A stretch of 64,000 nt of DNA from Bradyrhizobium japonicum USDA 6. GTDB lineage: Bacteria; Pseudomonadota; Alphaproteobacteria; Rhizobiales; Xanthobacteraceae. Of this stretch, positions 41,413-49,994 are shown in pieces. Made by a program: the position numbers and the translations under genes. Location: positions 1,652,001 through 1,716,000 of the forward strand of contig NC_017249.1 of the NCBI RefSeq assembly GCF_000284375.1, written 5' to 3'. Each line of letters starts with the position of its first letter. The stretch's first letter is position 1. The notes under the pieces are model-generated. The model worked only from the letters and a program-made list of their open reading frames with translations. It ran no database searches and was not told where the DNA came from.

Positions 41413-42548
41413 TCGGTCGTCTTCGCTCCCCGCTTGTGCGTGGGCTTCTGGCCTGTGCGGTCGTGCTCCTTGTTGTGAGCGTGGCCGACGCCGCGCTTCA
41501 CGATCTCCTCGCGCAAAATCCGTTCGGCGCACCACGCCCGGCGCAGGCGGCCGAGCCCGAGGCCAGCGGCGTCATCGGCTGGCTGTTGGCAAAGCAGTCG
41601 GAATTCTATCGCCAGATGTCGGCGACTATCCGCGCCGCCAAGTCCGACGGCTCGGCGGTGTGGACGCTGCTCTTCATCTCCTTTGCCTATGGCATCTTCC
41701 ACGCTGCCGGCCCCGGCCACGGCAAGGCGGTGATCGCCTCCTATCTCGTCGCCAACCGCGAGACTGCGCGGCGCGGCATCGCGCTGTCGTTTGCCTCGGC
41801 GCTGATGCAGTCGCTGGTGGCGATCCTGATCGTCGGCATCTCGGCCTGGGTGCTGAACGCGACCGCCAAGACCATGTGCAAGGCGGAAGGCGCGATCGAG
41901 ATCGCGAGCTACGGCCTGATCGCGCTGTTCGGCCTGCGGCTGGTCTGGGTCAAGGGCCGCACCTTCATCCGCGCGCTGCAGGCGGTCCAGCCGGTGCCGG
42001 CGATCGCCGGCGTGCCGCACGACCATCATGATCACGGCCATCACCATCACCATGATGCCCATGATCATCATGACCACGATCACGGTCATGATCACCATCA
42101 TCACGACCATGGTCACGCCCACGCCCATCACCACCATGGGCACGACCACGTCCATGACGAGCATTGCGGTCATTCCCACGGCCCCACGCCGAGCGAGCTC
42201 GCGGGCCCCGGTGGCTGGCGGCGCGGCTTCGCTGCGATCCTGACCGTCGGCATCCGGCCCTGCTCGGGTGCGATCCTGGTGCTGGTGTTCGCGCTCGCGC
42301 AGGGCCTGTTCTGGGCCGGCATCGCCGCGACCTTGCTGATGGGGCTCGGCACCGCCATTACGGTCGCGGCGATCGCCGTCGTCGCCGTCTCCGCCAAGGA
42401 CATCGCCGCCCGCCTCAGCGCCGGGCGCGACGGCGGCGGTGCTCTCTTCATGCGCGGCATCGAATTCGGCGCCGCCGCTCTCGTGCTGCTGTTCGGCGCG
42501 GGCCTGTTGTTCGGCTACATCGCCGCCGAGCGGACGACGTGTTTCTAG
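41409..42548 (+). CDS. NiCoT/RcnA-like nickel-cobalt transporter with large His-rich loop
   Basis: The protein has 379 residues when begun at TTG 41409, which overlaps the previous stop; another TTG lies six bases earlier. About six helices are present with family motif HAAGPGHGKAV (98-108), and a cytosolic His/Asp loop at 204-257 separates the halves. The second half has TVGIRPCSGAIL. RcnA-like proteins usually export Ni or Co. Coupling to DUF1007 is conserved in relatives, to my knowledge. Uptake cannot be ruled out from sequence. Confidence 0.88.
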   Translation: MIGRLRSPLVRGLLACAVVLLVVSVADAALHDLLAQNPFGAPRPAQAAEPEASGVIGWLLAKQSEFYRQMSATIRAAKSDGSAVWTLLFISFAYGIFHAAGPGHGKAVIASYLVANRETARRGIALSFASALMQSLVAILIVGISAWVLNATAKTMCKAEGAIEIASYGLIALFGLRLVWVKGRTFIRALQAVQPVPAIAGVPHDHHDHGHHHHHDAHDHHDHDHGHDHHHHDHGHAHAHHHHGHDHVHDEHCGHSHGPTPSELAGPGGWRRGFAAILTVGIRPCSGAILVLVFALAQGLFWAGIAATLLMGLGTAITVAAIAVVAVSAKDIAARLSAGRDGGGALFMRGIEFGAAALVLLFGAGLLFGYIAAERTTCF

Positions 42549-42557
42549 GCTTCCTTC

Positions 42558-42580
42558 ACCCTCCCCTGGAGGGGGAGGGT
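42558..42580. terminator. Terminator-like hairpin between convergent genes
   Basis: ACCCTCCCC (42558-42566) pairs with GGGGAGGGT (42572-42580) around TGGAG; no U-run on the plus strand. Confidence 0.5.
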
Positions 42581-42587
42581 CAGAAAC

Positions 42588-42986
42588 TCACACCGGCAGA
42601 AACCGCTTCAGCGCCGGCATGAAGAAGATCCCGAGATTGATCGCAAAGCCGATGCTCCAGAGGATCGAGCGCAGCGTCGGGCGGTTGCCGAGATAGGTCA
42701 GCACGTAGGCGATCCGCACGATCAGGAACAGCACGGCGAGCTCGTCGATCAGCCGCTGCGGCGAATCCCGGAATTCGGCAAGCAACACCGCGAAGGCGAA
42801 GAACGGAAAGGTCTCGATGCCGTTCTGGTGGGCGCCGAGCGCGCGCTGCGCGATGGCGTCCTCATAGAAGGCCGGATCGCGCGGCCGGGAATTGTCGAAG
42901 CCGCGAAACCTGATCCATTTGATCGAGGCGATCGTCGCCAGATAAAGCAGCAGCGCTCCGAATACGCACCATTCCGCGAGCGTCAT
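42588..42986 (-). CDS. MAPEG-family membrane protein
   Basis: The 132-residue protein has four predicted helices, starting MTLAEWCVFGALLLYLATIA. The family signature is around RALGAHQNGIETFPFFAFAV, with NRPTLRSILWSIGF near the end. MAPEG proteins bind glutathione or eicosanoid-like lipids; bacterial members mostly lack known substrates. The ATG at 42986 is clear; open frame upstream is antisense to hemH and is not coding. Confidence 0.88.
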   Translation of the reverse strand: MTLAEWCVFGALLLYLATIASIKWIRFRGFDNSRPRDPAFYEDAIAQRALGAHQNGIETFPFFAFAVLLAEFRDSPQRLIDELAVLFLIVRIAYVLTYLGNRPTLRSILWSIGFAINLGIFFMPALKRFLPV

Positions 42987-43070
42987 TTTCCCTCCCCCGC
43001 TTGGGGGCGACCCTAGCGAAACCGGCCTCATCTTGACAAGTTCGGAGCAACGCGCGAGGCAACGGATACC

Positions 43071-44108
43071 ATGACGATCGCTGCCCCCATCGAGACCGCG
43101 AAACCGGCCGCGCAGCCGGCCCAGCCGCGCGTCGGCGTGCTTCTGGTCAATCTCGGCACGCCCGATACGGCCGATGCCCCCGGCGTGCGTGTCTATCTGA
43201 AGGAGTTCCTCTCGGACGCCCGCGTCATCGAGGACCAGGGGCTGGTCTGGCAGTTCGTGCTCAACGGCATCATCCTGCGCAGTCGTCCCCGCACCAAGGC
43301 GCTGGACTATCAGAAGATCTGGAACAATGAGCGGAACGAGTCGCCGCTGAAGACCATCACGCGCTCGCAAGCCGGCAAGCTTGCGGCCGCACTGTCCGAC
43401 AGCGACCACGTCGTCGTGGACTGGGCGATGCGCTACGGCAATCCCTCGATCAAGTCCGGTATCGATGCGCTGATCGCGAAGGGGTGCGACCGCATCCTCG
43501 CCGTGCCGCTCTATCCGCAATATTCCGCCTCGACCTCGGCGACGGTCTGCGACGAAGTTTTCCGCGTGCTCGCCCGCTTGCGGAACCAGCCGACGCTGCG
43601 GGTGGCGCCGCCTTACTACGAGGACGAGGCCTATATCGAGGCGCTCGCGATCTCGATCGAGACGCATCTGGCGACGCTGTCCTTCAAGCCGGAGCTGATC
43701 GTGGCGTCCTTCCACGGCATGCCGAAATCCTATGTCGACAAGGGCGATCCCTATCAGTCCCACTGCGTCGCCACGACGGAGGCGCTGCGCCGCCGGCTCG
43801 GCATGGACGAGACGAAACTGCTGCTGACCTTCCAGTCGCGCTTCGGCAATGACGAGTGGCTCCAGCCCTACACCGACAAGACCATGGAGCGGCTGGCCAA
43901 GGAAGGCGTGCGCCGCATCGCGGTGGTGACGCCCGGCTTTGCCGCCGACTGCCTGGAGACGCTGGAGGAGATCGCGCAGGAGAATGCCGAGATCTTCAAG
44001 CATAATGGCGGCGAGCAGTTTTCCGCGATCCCCTGTCTCAACGACAGCGATCCCGGCATGGACGTGATCCGCACCCTGGTGCTGCGCGAGCTTCAGGGCT
44101 GGATCTGA
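43071..44108 (+). CDS. hemH: Ferrochelatase
   Basis: This enzyme inserts ferrous iron into protoporphyrin IX (345 residues). The N-terminal VLLVNLGTPDTADAPGVRVYL is the family start. The catalytic His lies in VASFHGMPKSY, and LLTFQSRFGNDEWLQPYT is the C-terminal signature. It ends with ATG overlap to the next gene. No Irr-type box was recognised upstream. Confidence 0.95.
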   Translation: MTIAAPIETAKPAAQPAQPRVGVLLVNLGTPDTADAPGVRVYLKEFLSDARVIEDQGLVWQFVLNGIILRSRPRTKALDYQKIWNNERNESPLKTITRSQAGKLAAALSDSDHVVVDWAMRYGNPSIKSGIDALIAKGCDRILAVPLYPQYSASTSATVCDEVFRVLARLRNQPTLRVAPPYYEDEAYIEALAISIETHLATLSFKPELIVASFHGMPKSYVDKGDPYQSHCVATTEALRRRLGMDETKLLLTFQSRFGNDEWLQPYTDKTMERLAKEGVRRIAVVTPGFAADCLETLEEIAQENAEIFKHNGGEQFSAIPCLNDSDPGMDVIRTLVLRELQGWI

Positions 44109-44119
44109 TGGCGTGTCCC

Positions 44120-45097
44120 ATGAACCGCCGCGAGACTTTGGCGCTTCTTGGGACGATCGCCGCGCTGCCGGCCTCGGTGCTGGCGCAGCAGCCGAACGCG
44201 CCGCGTCGACTCGGCGTGCTCTCGGTCACGGCCGCGGATGACGCGATCGGGCAGGCCCGCAGCACGATCCTGGTCGAGACGCTGGCCGCCCATGGCTGGA
44301 AGGAGCACGACAACCTCAGGATCGATTGGCGCAGCGGCGCCGGCGACCGGGCACGCATCGCGCGCCTCGCCGACGAACTCGTGGCGCTCAAGCCGGATAT
44401 CCTGCTCGCGGTCGGCACGCCCTCGGTCGAGGAGCTGCGCCAGCGCACCACGACGATCCCGATCGTGTTCGCCGTCGTCACCGATCCCGTCAGCCAGGGC
44501 TTTGTCAAAAACCTCGCCCATCCCGGCGGCAACATCACCGGCTTCACCGATTACGACGGCCCGCTCGCCGGCAAATGGCTGGAGATGCTGACGCAGGTCA
44601 CGCCAAAAGTGTCCCGCGTTATCGTCGTCTACAATCCAGCCACCGCGCCGTTCGCGCCCCTGATGCTGCGTACGATCGAGGACGCCGCACGGACGCTTCA
44701 CGTGACGGTCGAGGCAGCACCGGTTCACGACGCTGGCTCGATCGCCGCGCTGGCTTCGCGGAAGGACGGCGGCCTTTTGGTGCTGCCTGACTTCTTCACC
44801 ATGGCCAATCGTGCCCAGCTCCTGGCTGCAATCGGTGAAGCCCGCGTGCCGGCGGTGTTCTGGAGCCGCACCTTCGTCGACGAGGGCGGGCTGATGTCCT
44901 ACAGCACCGACAGCGCCGAGCAGCTTCGCCGCGCCGCCAACTACATCGATCGCATCCTGAAGGGCGCGCAGGCGGCCGACCTGCCGGTCCAGAACCCCAC
45001 CAAGTTCGAGCTTGCGATCAACCTGAAGACGGTGAGGGCGCTGGGGCTGGCGATGTCGCCCTCGCTGCTTGCGCTCGCCAACACCGTGGTTGAATAG
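44120..45097 (+). CDS. Orphan ABC transporter substrate-binding protein (ABC_sub_bind type)
   Basis: The protein has 325 residues (ATG at 44120; 44108 is possible and overlaps the hemH stop). MNRRETLALLGTIAALPASV is a signal with an RR pair, possibly Tat. Mature motifs such as RLGVLSVTAADD and NLAHPGGNITGFTDYDG fit PF04392, usually aromatic amino-acid or purine binding. No permease or ATPase gene is adjacent. Confidence 0.82.
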   Translation: MNRRETLALLGTIAALPASVLAQQPNAPRRLGVLSVTAADDAIGQARSTILVETLAAHGWKEHDNLRIDWRSGAGDRARIARLADELVALKPDILLAVGTPSVEELRQRTTTIPIVFAVVTDPVSQGFVKNLAHPGGNITGFTDYDGPLAGKWLEMLTQVTPKVSRVIVVYNPATAPFAPLMLRTIEDAARTLHVTVEAAPVHDAGSIAALASRKDGGLLVLPDFFTMANRAQLLAAIGEARVPAVFWSRTFVDEGGLMSYSTDSAEQLRRAANYIDRILKGAQAADLPVQNPTKFELAINLKTVRALGLAMSPSLLALANTVVE

Positions 45098-45204
45098 GGG
45101 CGCCGATGCTCCCTTCGACTGGTGATTCCAGAATTCCTGGGGCAGAATGACGGTGGGGATGTTGCCGCGAGCGATGCGGCTCGAAACGGGGCGGGCGCGA
45201 TTGG

Positions 45205-45732
45205 ATGCGGGGATTGTTGCTTGTAGCTGTCGTGGCCTGCGGACTCGCTGGTTGCAACACGACCGGGGACGTTGCGTCGACCATGTATCCGGAAGCGGTG
45301 CGGGCCGGCGGTGCCGTCAAGAGTGATACGGCGATTGTCCTGGTCGCAAACGGCGGCAGCGAGACGATCAACTATCTTCAATTCGTTCACAGCGGTTTTC
45401 CCGCGATCAATGCGCGAGGGATCAGCCTTGCTCCGGACGGACTTGTTGCGATTCCGGTCGCGGTCGGAACGACGGGGCTTGAGCTGCAAAACTATACGAC
45501 GACGGGTCGCCCGGGCACCTATCTCCCGAATGGCGCGTCGATGGGATTCGTGCCGGTGCATACGCCCAAGATCGATCTTCCTTCCCCCGGACTGTATTAC
45601 GTTGCGACCGTCTTTCCGGGGCAGCAACGCAGTTTCGAGACAAGGCCGACGGCCGTCCAACTGGCGAAGCTGCGAAAAGAGCGGCCCGAGCTCGCCGCGC
45701 TGAAGCCGGTGAATTTTGCATGGTCCAACTAG
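45205..45732 (+). CDS. Hypothetical lipoprotein
   Basis: This 175-residue protein has a short lipoprotein signal, MRGLLLVAVVACGLAGC, whose lipobox LAGC marks Cys17. The body has beta-rich segments such as IVLVANGGSETINYL, and a basic tail, KLRKERPELAALK. It is likely anchored to a membrane facing the periplasm. I recognise no domain. Confidence 0.7.
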   Translation: MRGLLLVAVVACGLAGCNTTGDVASTMYPEAVRAGGAVKSDTAIVLVANGGSETINYLQFVHSGFPAINARGISLAPDGLVAIPVAVGTTGLELQNYTTTGRPGTYLPNGASMGFVPVHTPKIDLPSPGLYYVATVFPGQQRSFETRPTAVQLAKLRKERPELAALKPVNFAWSN

Positions 45733-45927
45733 GACACCGGTCGTTGCTAGGTTGCCTCCCTGCCGTTTCAAGGGCTTTCTCACAATACTTATCGGCGATC
45801 GTTCCGCCTCCGTACTTCTTGTGGAAATGTCGCTCCGCGCCGACGTGAATGGTGACCGCTGAACCGGTAAGGTCACGTTCCCGACCAATGACAGCGCGGG
45901 AAAGGGCTTTCCCGCCTTGGAGGAGAT

Positions 45928-46932
45928 ATGAGCGGTTTCGATGTTTTCGCGATTGTTCTGGTTTTGCTCGTCATCGTCACGCTGGTCGCCGGCGTCAAGA
46001 CGGTGCCGCAGGGCTATGACTGGACCATCGAGCGGTTCGGCAAATACACCCAGACGCTGAGCCCCGGGCTCAACCTGATCGTGCCGTATTTCGATCGCGT
46101 CGGACGCAAGATCAACATGATGGAGCAGGTGATCGACATTCCCGAGCAGGAGGTCATCACCAAGGACAACGCCACCGTGACGGTGGACGGCGTCGCCTTC
46201 TTCCAGGTGTTCGATGCCGCCAAGGCGAGCTACGAGGTCGCCAACCTCAACCAGGCCATCACGGTCCTGACCATGACCAACATCCGCTCGGTGATGGGCT
46301 CGATGGACCTCGACCAGGTGCTGTCGCACCGCGACGAGATCAACGAGCGCCTGCTGCGCGTCGTCGACGCCGCGGTCTCGCCCTGGGGCGTCAAGGTCAA
46401 CCGCATCGAGATCAAGGACATCGTGCCGCCTGCCGACCTCGTCGAAGCCATGGGCCGGCAGATGAAGGCCGAGCGCGTCAAGCGCGCCGACATTCTGGCC
46501 GCCGAAGGCCAGCGCCAGTCCGAGATCCTGCGCGCCGAGGGCGCCAAGCAGGGGCAGATCCTCCAGGCCGAAGGCCGGAAGGAAGCTGCGTTCCGCGACG
46601 CCGAGGCCCGCGAACGTTCCGCGGAGGCCGAGGCCAAGGCGACGCAGATGGTCAGTGAGGCCATCTCCAAGGGAGACGTCGCCGCGCTGAACTATTTCAT
46701 CGCCGATAAGTATATCAAGGCGTTCGGGCAGTTGGCCGACTCGCCGAACCAGAAGGTCATCATGCTTCCGGTCGAGGCGATGAGCATGCTGGGCTCGCTC
46801 GCCGGCATCGGCGAGATCGCCAAGGCAACGTTCGGCGAAAGCGCGGCGTCCGCGGTCGCTGCCGCCCGCCGCGGCGGCTCGGTGCCGACGACCGGTCCCA
46901 CGCCGCCGGCGGTGCCGCCGCGGCAGGGGTAA
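45928..46932 (+). CDS. SPFH/stomatin-like protein (QmcA type)
   Basis: The 334-residue membrane scaffold has one N-terminal helix ([20 protein letters not shown]), a band-7 domain (about 25-200, with [19 protein letters not shown]) and a coiled coil rich in Ala/Glu ([17 protein letters not shown]). It organises membrane microdomains with NfeD, encoded 114 bases downstream. A GCGGGAAA/TTTCCCGC hairpin (45896-45915) precedes a GGAGGA ribosome site. Confidence 0.92.
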   Translation: MSGFDVFAIVLVLLVIVTLVAGVKTVPQGYDWTIERFGKYTQTLSPGLNLIVPYFDRVGRKINMMEQVIDIPEQEVITKDNATVTVDGVAFFQVFDAAKASYEVANLNQAITVLTMTNIRSVMGSMDLDQVLSHRDEINERLLRVVDAAVSPWGVKVNRIEIKDIVPPADLVEAMGRQMKAERVKRADILAAEGQRQSEILRAEGAKQGQILQAEGRKEAAFRDAEARERSAEAEAKATQMVSEAISKGDVAALNYFIADKYIKAFGQLADSPNQKVIMLPVEAMSMLGSLAGIGEIAKATFGESAASAVAAARRGGSVPTTGPTPPAVPPRQG

Positions 46933-46949
46933 TCAAAGCGCATGCGCTT

Positions 46950-47030
46950 CCGATGAGGGCATGCGTCAATTTAATGCGCATGCCCCGGAAAAAAGTGGAG
47001 ACCGGTTTTCCGATCAGGGCATGCGCCAAT
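46950..47030. repeat. Rhizobiales palindromic repeat in the stomatin-nfeD gap
   Basis: CGGAAAAAAGTGGAGACCGG and its complement-like GGTTTTCCG lie between GCATGCGC copies. This dispersed motif is common in Rhizobiales genomes. It fills most of the gap between the two genes. Confidence 0.65.
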
Positions 47031-47046
47031 AGAAGGAGGTCGTGTC

Positions 47047-47490
47047 ATGACCGACATGTTCGTATCGCTCGGCACCTGGAATTGGCTGATCTTCGGCTTC
47101 ATTCTGATGGCGCTGGAGGTGCTGGCGCCGGGCGTATTCCTGTTCTGGCTCGGGCTCGCCGCGTTGCTCGTCGGCCTGATCTCCTTTGCCGTCGCCGTGT
47201 CGTGGCAGATCCAGCTCGTGATGTTCGCAATCTTCGCAGCCGCCGCCGTGCCGGTGTGGCGCCGGCTGGCGCGGCCGAAGCTGGACGCAAGCAGCAGCCC
47301 CTTCCTCAACAAGCGAAGCGAGGCATTGCTCGGCCGCGAGTTCACGCTGGAGAAGCCGATCATCGACGGCAACGGCACCGTGCGCCTCGGCGACACGGTG
47401 TGGCGCGTCGCCGGGCCCGATACGCCAGCCGGGACGCGGGTGAAGGTGGTGCAGGTTGACGGTGCGAATTTGACGGTGGCCGCGGCGTAG
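47047..47490 (+). CDS. NfeD-family membrane protein
   Basis: This 147-residue partner of stomatin has three or four helices in the first half (FGFILMALEVLAPGVFLFWL) and a C-terminal OB-fold-like domain (about 85-145) with EALLGREFTLEKPIIDGNG. Short NfeD lacks the protease domain of the long form. The operon pairing with band-7 proteins is typical. AGGAGGT precedes the ATG. Confidence 0.92.
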   Translation: MTDMFVSLGTWNWLIFGFILMALEVLAPGVFLFWLGLAALLVGLISFAVAVSWQIQLVMFAIFAAAAVPVWRRLARPKLDASSSPFLNKRSEALLGREFTLEKPIIDGNGTVRLGDTVWRVAGPDTPAGTRVKVVQVDGANLTVAAA

Positions 47491-47495
47491 TCCAC

Positions 47496-47574
47496 CGTCA
47501 TTGCGAGCGAAGCGAAGCAATCCAGAATCTTTCCGCGGGACAGTCTGGATTGCTTCGCTTCGCTCGCAATGACG
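47496..47574. repeat. Palindromic intergenic repeat, family A, copy 1
   Basis: CGTCATTGCGAGCGAAGCGA begins one arm, which is mirrored by the opposite arm ending GCTCGCAATGACG, giving a near-perfect palindrome of about 79 bases. Related copies are at 48570 and 53447. Confidence 0.85.
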
Positions 47575-47599
47575 AGTTTGTTGGCCGGTAACGCCAAGC

Positions 47600-47938
47600 C
47601 TAGACGCCACTCGAGCTGCGCCACCTCTCCGCAAACCGGTGCAGCGGCATGAACGTCTCGCACAATTCCCGCCCGAGCGCCGTCAGCCCGTAACCTCCAC
47701 CGTCGCCCAGCTCCACGAACCCCGCTTCGCGCAGCTCCGTCAGCCGCGCCTGCAGCACCGTCGGCGAGGCCTCGTCGCACGCGGTGCGCAAGCTGCGCGA
47801 GGTGAGGGGGGCGTCGCGCAATTCCCACAGGATTCGCAGGCTCCAGCGTCGGCCGAGGAGGTCGAGCAGCGCCATGATCGGCCGGCCGGTGCGTGAGCCG
47901 CGCACGGTTCGGCTCCCTGATGCTGCCTGCTTCGCCAT
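47600..47938 (-). CDS. HxlR-family transcriptional regulator
   Basis: The 112-residue winged-helix regulator has the family start GRPIMALLDLLGRRWSLRIL and central WELRDAPLTSRSLRTA, with Cys at positions that could sense redox or electrophiles. It is divergent from the carboxymuconolactone-decarboxylase-like gene, and two operator palindromes lie between them. It should control its neighbour and itself. Confidence 0.9.
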   Translation of the reverse strand: MAKQAASGSRTVRGSRTGRPIMALLDLLGRRWSLRILWELRDAPLTSRSLRTACDEASPTVLQARLTELREAGFVELGDGGGYGLTALGRELCETFMPLHRFAERWRSSSGV

Positions 47939-47957
47939 CCCGGCCCTCTTGCGTTGT

Positions 47958-47974
47958 GCTACAAATAATGTAGC
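47958..47974. promoter_or_regulatory. HxlR-type operator palindrome, site 1
   Basis: GCTACAAATAATGTAGC is a six-base-arm palindrome in the divergent gap. The second site is 22 bases away centre to centre, about two helical turns, so both lie on one DNA face. Confidence 0.75.
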
Positions 47975-47979
47975 GCCGT

Positions 47980-47996
47980 GCTACGATAATTGTAGC
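47980..47996. promoter_or_regulatory. HxlR-type operator palindrome, site 2
   Basis: GCTACGATAATTGTAGC matches site 1 in the GCTAC and GTAGC arms; it ends 14 bases before the ATG of the CMD gene, so bound protein would block initiation. Confidence 0.75.
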
Positions 47997-48010
47997 AACG
48001 GAGACAGCTG

Positions 48011-48565
48011 ATGTCCCAGGCCGCGCCGCGCATCGCCCCGCTCGTCCCGCCTTATCCCCCGGAGATCCAGGCGCAGTTCGACCGCATCATGCGCGGCGCC
48101 CCGCCACTGGCGCTGTTCCGGGTGATGGCAGGCCACGCCCGCGCCTGGGACAAGTTCCGCGCCGGCGGCCTTCTTGATCCGGGTCCACTTTCCCTGCGCC
48201 AGCGCGAGATCGTGATCGACCGGACCTGTGCGCTGACCGGGTGCGAATATGAATGGGGCGTACATGTCGCGATCTTCGCCGGGCCCGCGCGGCTCTCCGA
48301 GGAGGAGGTGCACGCGACCGTGCGGGGCGATGCGACGTCACCGTGCTGGTCGCCGGCCGAGCAGGCGCTGATCGCCGCCGTCGATGGGCTGCATCACCGC
48401 GCGACGTTGGATGACGCCGAGTTCGCCGCGCTGTCGGCGCATTACGACGAGGCGCAGGTCCTTGAGATCATGCTGCTGTGCGGCTTCTACCGCACGGTGT
48501 CGTATCTGGCGAACGGCCTGAAGCTGCCGCTGGAGGAGAAGGCAGCGCGGTTTCCGGCGGTCTAA
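48011..48565 (+). CDS. Carboxymuconolactone decarboxylase (AhpD-like) family protein
   Basis: The 184-residue helical protein has the AhpD-like sequence EIVIDRTCALTGCEYEWGVH near residue 70, with the Glu, two Cys and His pattern of the family active site. Cys spacing (four residues between) is wider than in AhpD itself, so peroxidase chemistry is uncertain. It lies under the divergent HxlR regulator. Confidence 0.88.
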   Translation: MSQAAPRIAPLVPPYPPEIQAQFDRIMRGAPPLALFRVMAGHARAWDKFRAGGLLDPGPLSLRQREIVIDRTCALTGCEYEWGVHVAIFAGPARLSEEEVHATVRGDATSPCWSPAEQALIAAVDGLHHRATLDDAEFAALSAHYDEAQVLEIMLLCGFYRTVSYLANGLKLPLEEKAARFPAV

Positions 48566-48569
48566 CCAC

Positions 48570-48649
48570 CGTCATTGCGAGCGCTGCAAAGCAATCCAGA
48601 GTCTTTCCGCGGAGGCAGTCTGGATTGCGTCGCCACCCTCGCAATGACG
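48570..48649. repeat. Palindromic intergenic repeat, family A, copy 2
   Basis: CGTCATTGCGAGCGCTGCAA begins one arm, and the opposite arm ends CTCGCAATGACG; the middle differs from copy 1 by a few bases. It is directly followed by a family B copy. Confidence 0.8.
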
Positions 48650-48680
48650 ATGGGGAGGCAGGTGTCGCCACACCCTCACT

Positions 48681-48786
48681 GTCATTCCGGGGCGCGCCAC
48701 TTGGCGCGAGCCCGGAATCCATGGCGAGACAAACTCTGCGGCATGATGAAGCCCGGGCTCATCGCTTCGCGATGCCCCGGGATGAC
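48681..48786. repeat. Palindromic intergenic repeat, family B, copy 2
   Basis: GTCATTCCGGGGCGCG begins the element and GCCCCGGGATGAC ends it, with an internal CCCGGGCTCATCGC-type arm. It sits back to back with a family A copy between the CMD and isomerase genes. Confidence 0.75.
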
Positions 48787-48795
48787 GGGTCAACC

Positions 48796-49803
48796 TTACG
48801 CCACGCCCGCCCGCAGCAGATCGTGCAGGTGCACGATGCCCACCACCTTGTCCGCTTCGGTCACGACCAGCGTCGTGATCTTGCTTGTGTTCAGCACCTC
48901 GATCATCTCGGTGGCGAGCATCGAGGGCGGCACTGTCTTCGGCTGCCTGGTCATGATGTCGTCGGCAGACGCCGTCAGGAGATCCGGCCGCATGTGGCGG
49001 CGCAGATCGCCGTCGGTGATGATGCCCGCGATGCCGCCGGCATCGTCGACGATGCAGACGCAGCCCAGGCCCTTGGCCGACATCTCCATCACCGCGTCCG
49101 ACATCTTGGTGCCGAGCGGCTTGAGCGGGATCTCCGCGCCCGTGCGCATGTAGTCGCGAACGAATTTCAGCATCGCACCGAGCTTGCCGCCGGGGTGGAA
49201 ATGCGCGAACTCCAGCGCGGTGAAGCCGCGGCCTTCGAGCAGCGCGATCGCGATGGCATCGCCGATCGCGACCTGCATCATCGTCGACGTCGTCGGCGCC
49301 AGATTGTGCGGGCAGGCCTCGCGCGCCTTCGGCAGCTCGATCACGATGTCGGCGGCCTGGCCCAGCGAGGACGCCGCGTTCGACGTCACCGCGATCATCG
49401 GGATCGCGAAGCGCGCCGAATAATTCACGAGGGTCTTCATCTCCGGCTGCTCGCCGGACCAGGACAGCGCCATGATGACGTCGTCGGCGGTGATCATGCC
49501 GAGATCGCCATGGGCGGCTTCCGCGGTGTGGACGAAGAAGGCCGGGGTGCCGGTCGAGGCCAGCGTCGCCGCGATCTTGCGCGCCATGTGACCGGACTTG
49601 CCGAGGCCGGTGACGATGACGCGGCCCTTGGCGTTGCGGATCAGGTCGACCGCCCTGGCGAAGGTCGCGCCCAGCGGACCGCGCAGGGCGGCGGCGAGCG
49701 CATTGATGCCGCCGCTCTCCGTCTCCAGCGTGCGGAGCGCGGATTCGACGCTATCGGGGATGGGGCCGGATGATGGGGTCATCAGCGGTTTCGAGCTCGG
49801 CAT
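48796..49803 (-). CDS. kdsD: Arabinose-5-phosphate isomerase (KpsF/GutQ/KdsD family)
   Basis: The 335-residue enzyme supplies arabinose-5-phosphate for Kdo synthesis in lipopolysaccharide. It has a SIS domain (VIVTGLGKSGHMARKIAATL and LSWSGEQPEMKTL) and two C-terminal CBS repeats (KPLGTKMSDAVMEM and TASADDIMTRQ). The ATG at 49803 is preferred; earlier starts add a low-complexity segment. Confidence 0.92.
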   Translation of the reverse strand: MPSSKPLMTPSSGPIPDSVESALRTLETESGGINALAAALRGPLGATFARAVDLIRNAKGRVIVTGLGKSGHMARKIAATLASTGTPAFFVHTAEAAHGDLGMITADDVIMALSWSGEQPEMKTLVNYSARFAIPMIAVTSNAASSLGQAADIVIELPKAREACPHNLAPTTSTMMQVAIGDAIAIALLEGRGFTALEFAHFHPGGKLGAMLKFVRDYMRTGAEIPLKPLGTKMSDAVMEMSAKGLGCVCIVDDAGGIAGIITDGDLRRHMRPDLLTASADDIMTRQPKTVPPSMLATEMIEVLNTSKITTLVVTEADKVVGIVHLHDLLRAGVA

Positions 49804-49994
49804 GTTCAGGTCCAGGGAGGAGGGGCACTCGCCCGTTGGCGCCTGCTTAGCATGCCCGAGCGGGAGAGGCGACGCGGCCGCCAAAGCCCTCAACCGGTCA
49901 TTAACCATAATTGTTTTAACTCCATTAACGATGGTTCCCGCCAACCGGTGGAGGTCATCATGGAAGTCTTTGATTCCGTTGGAGTTCTTACATC

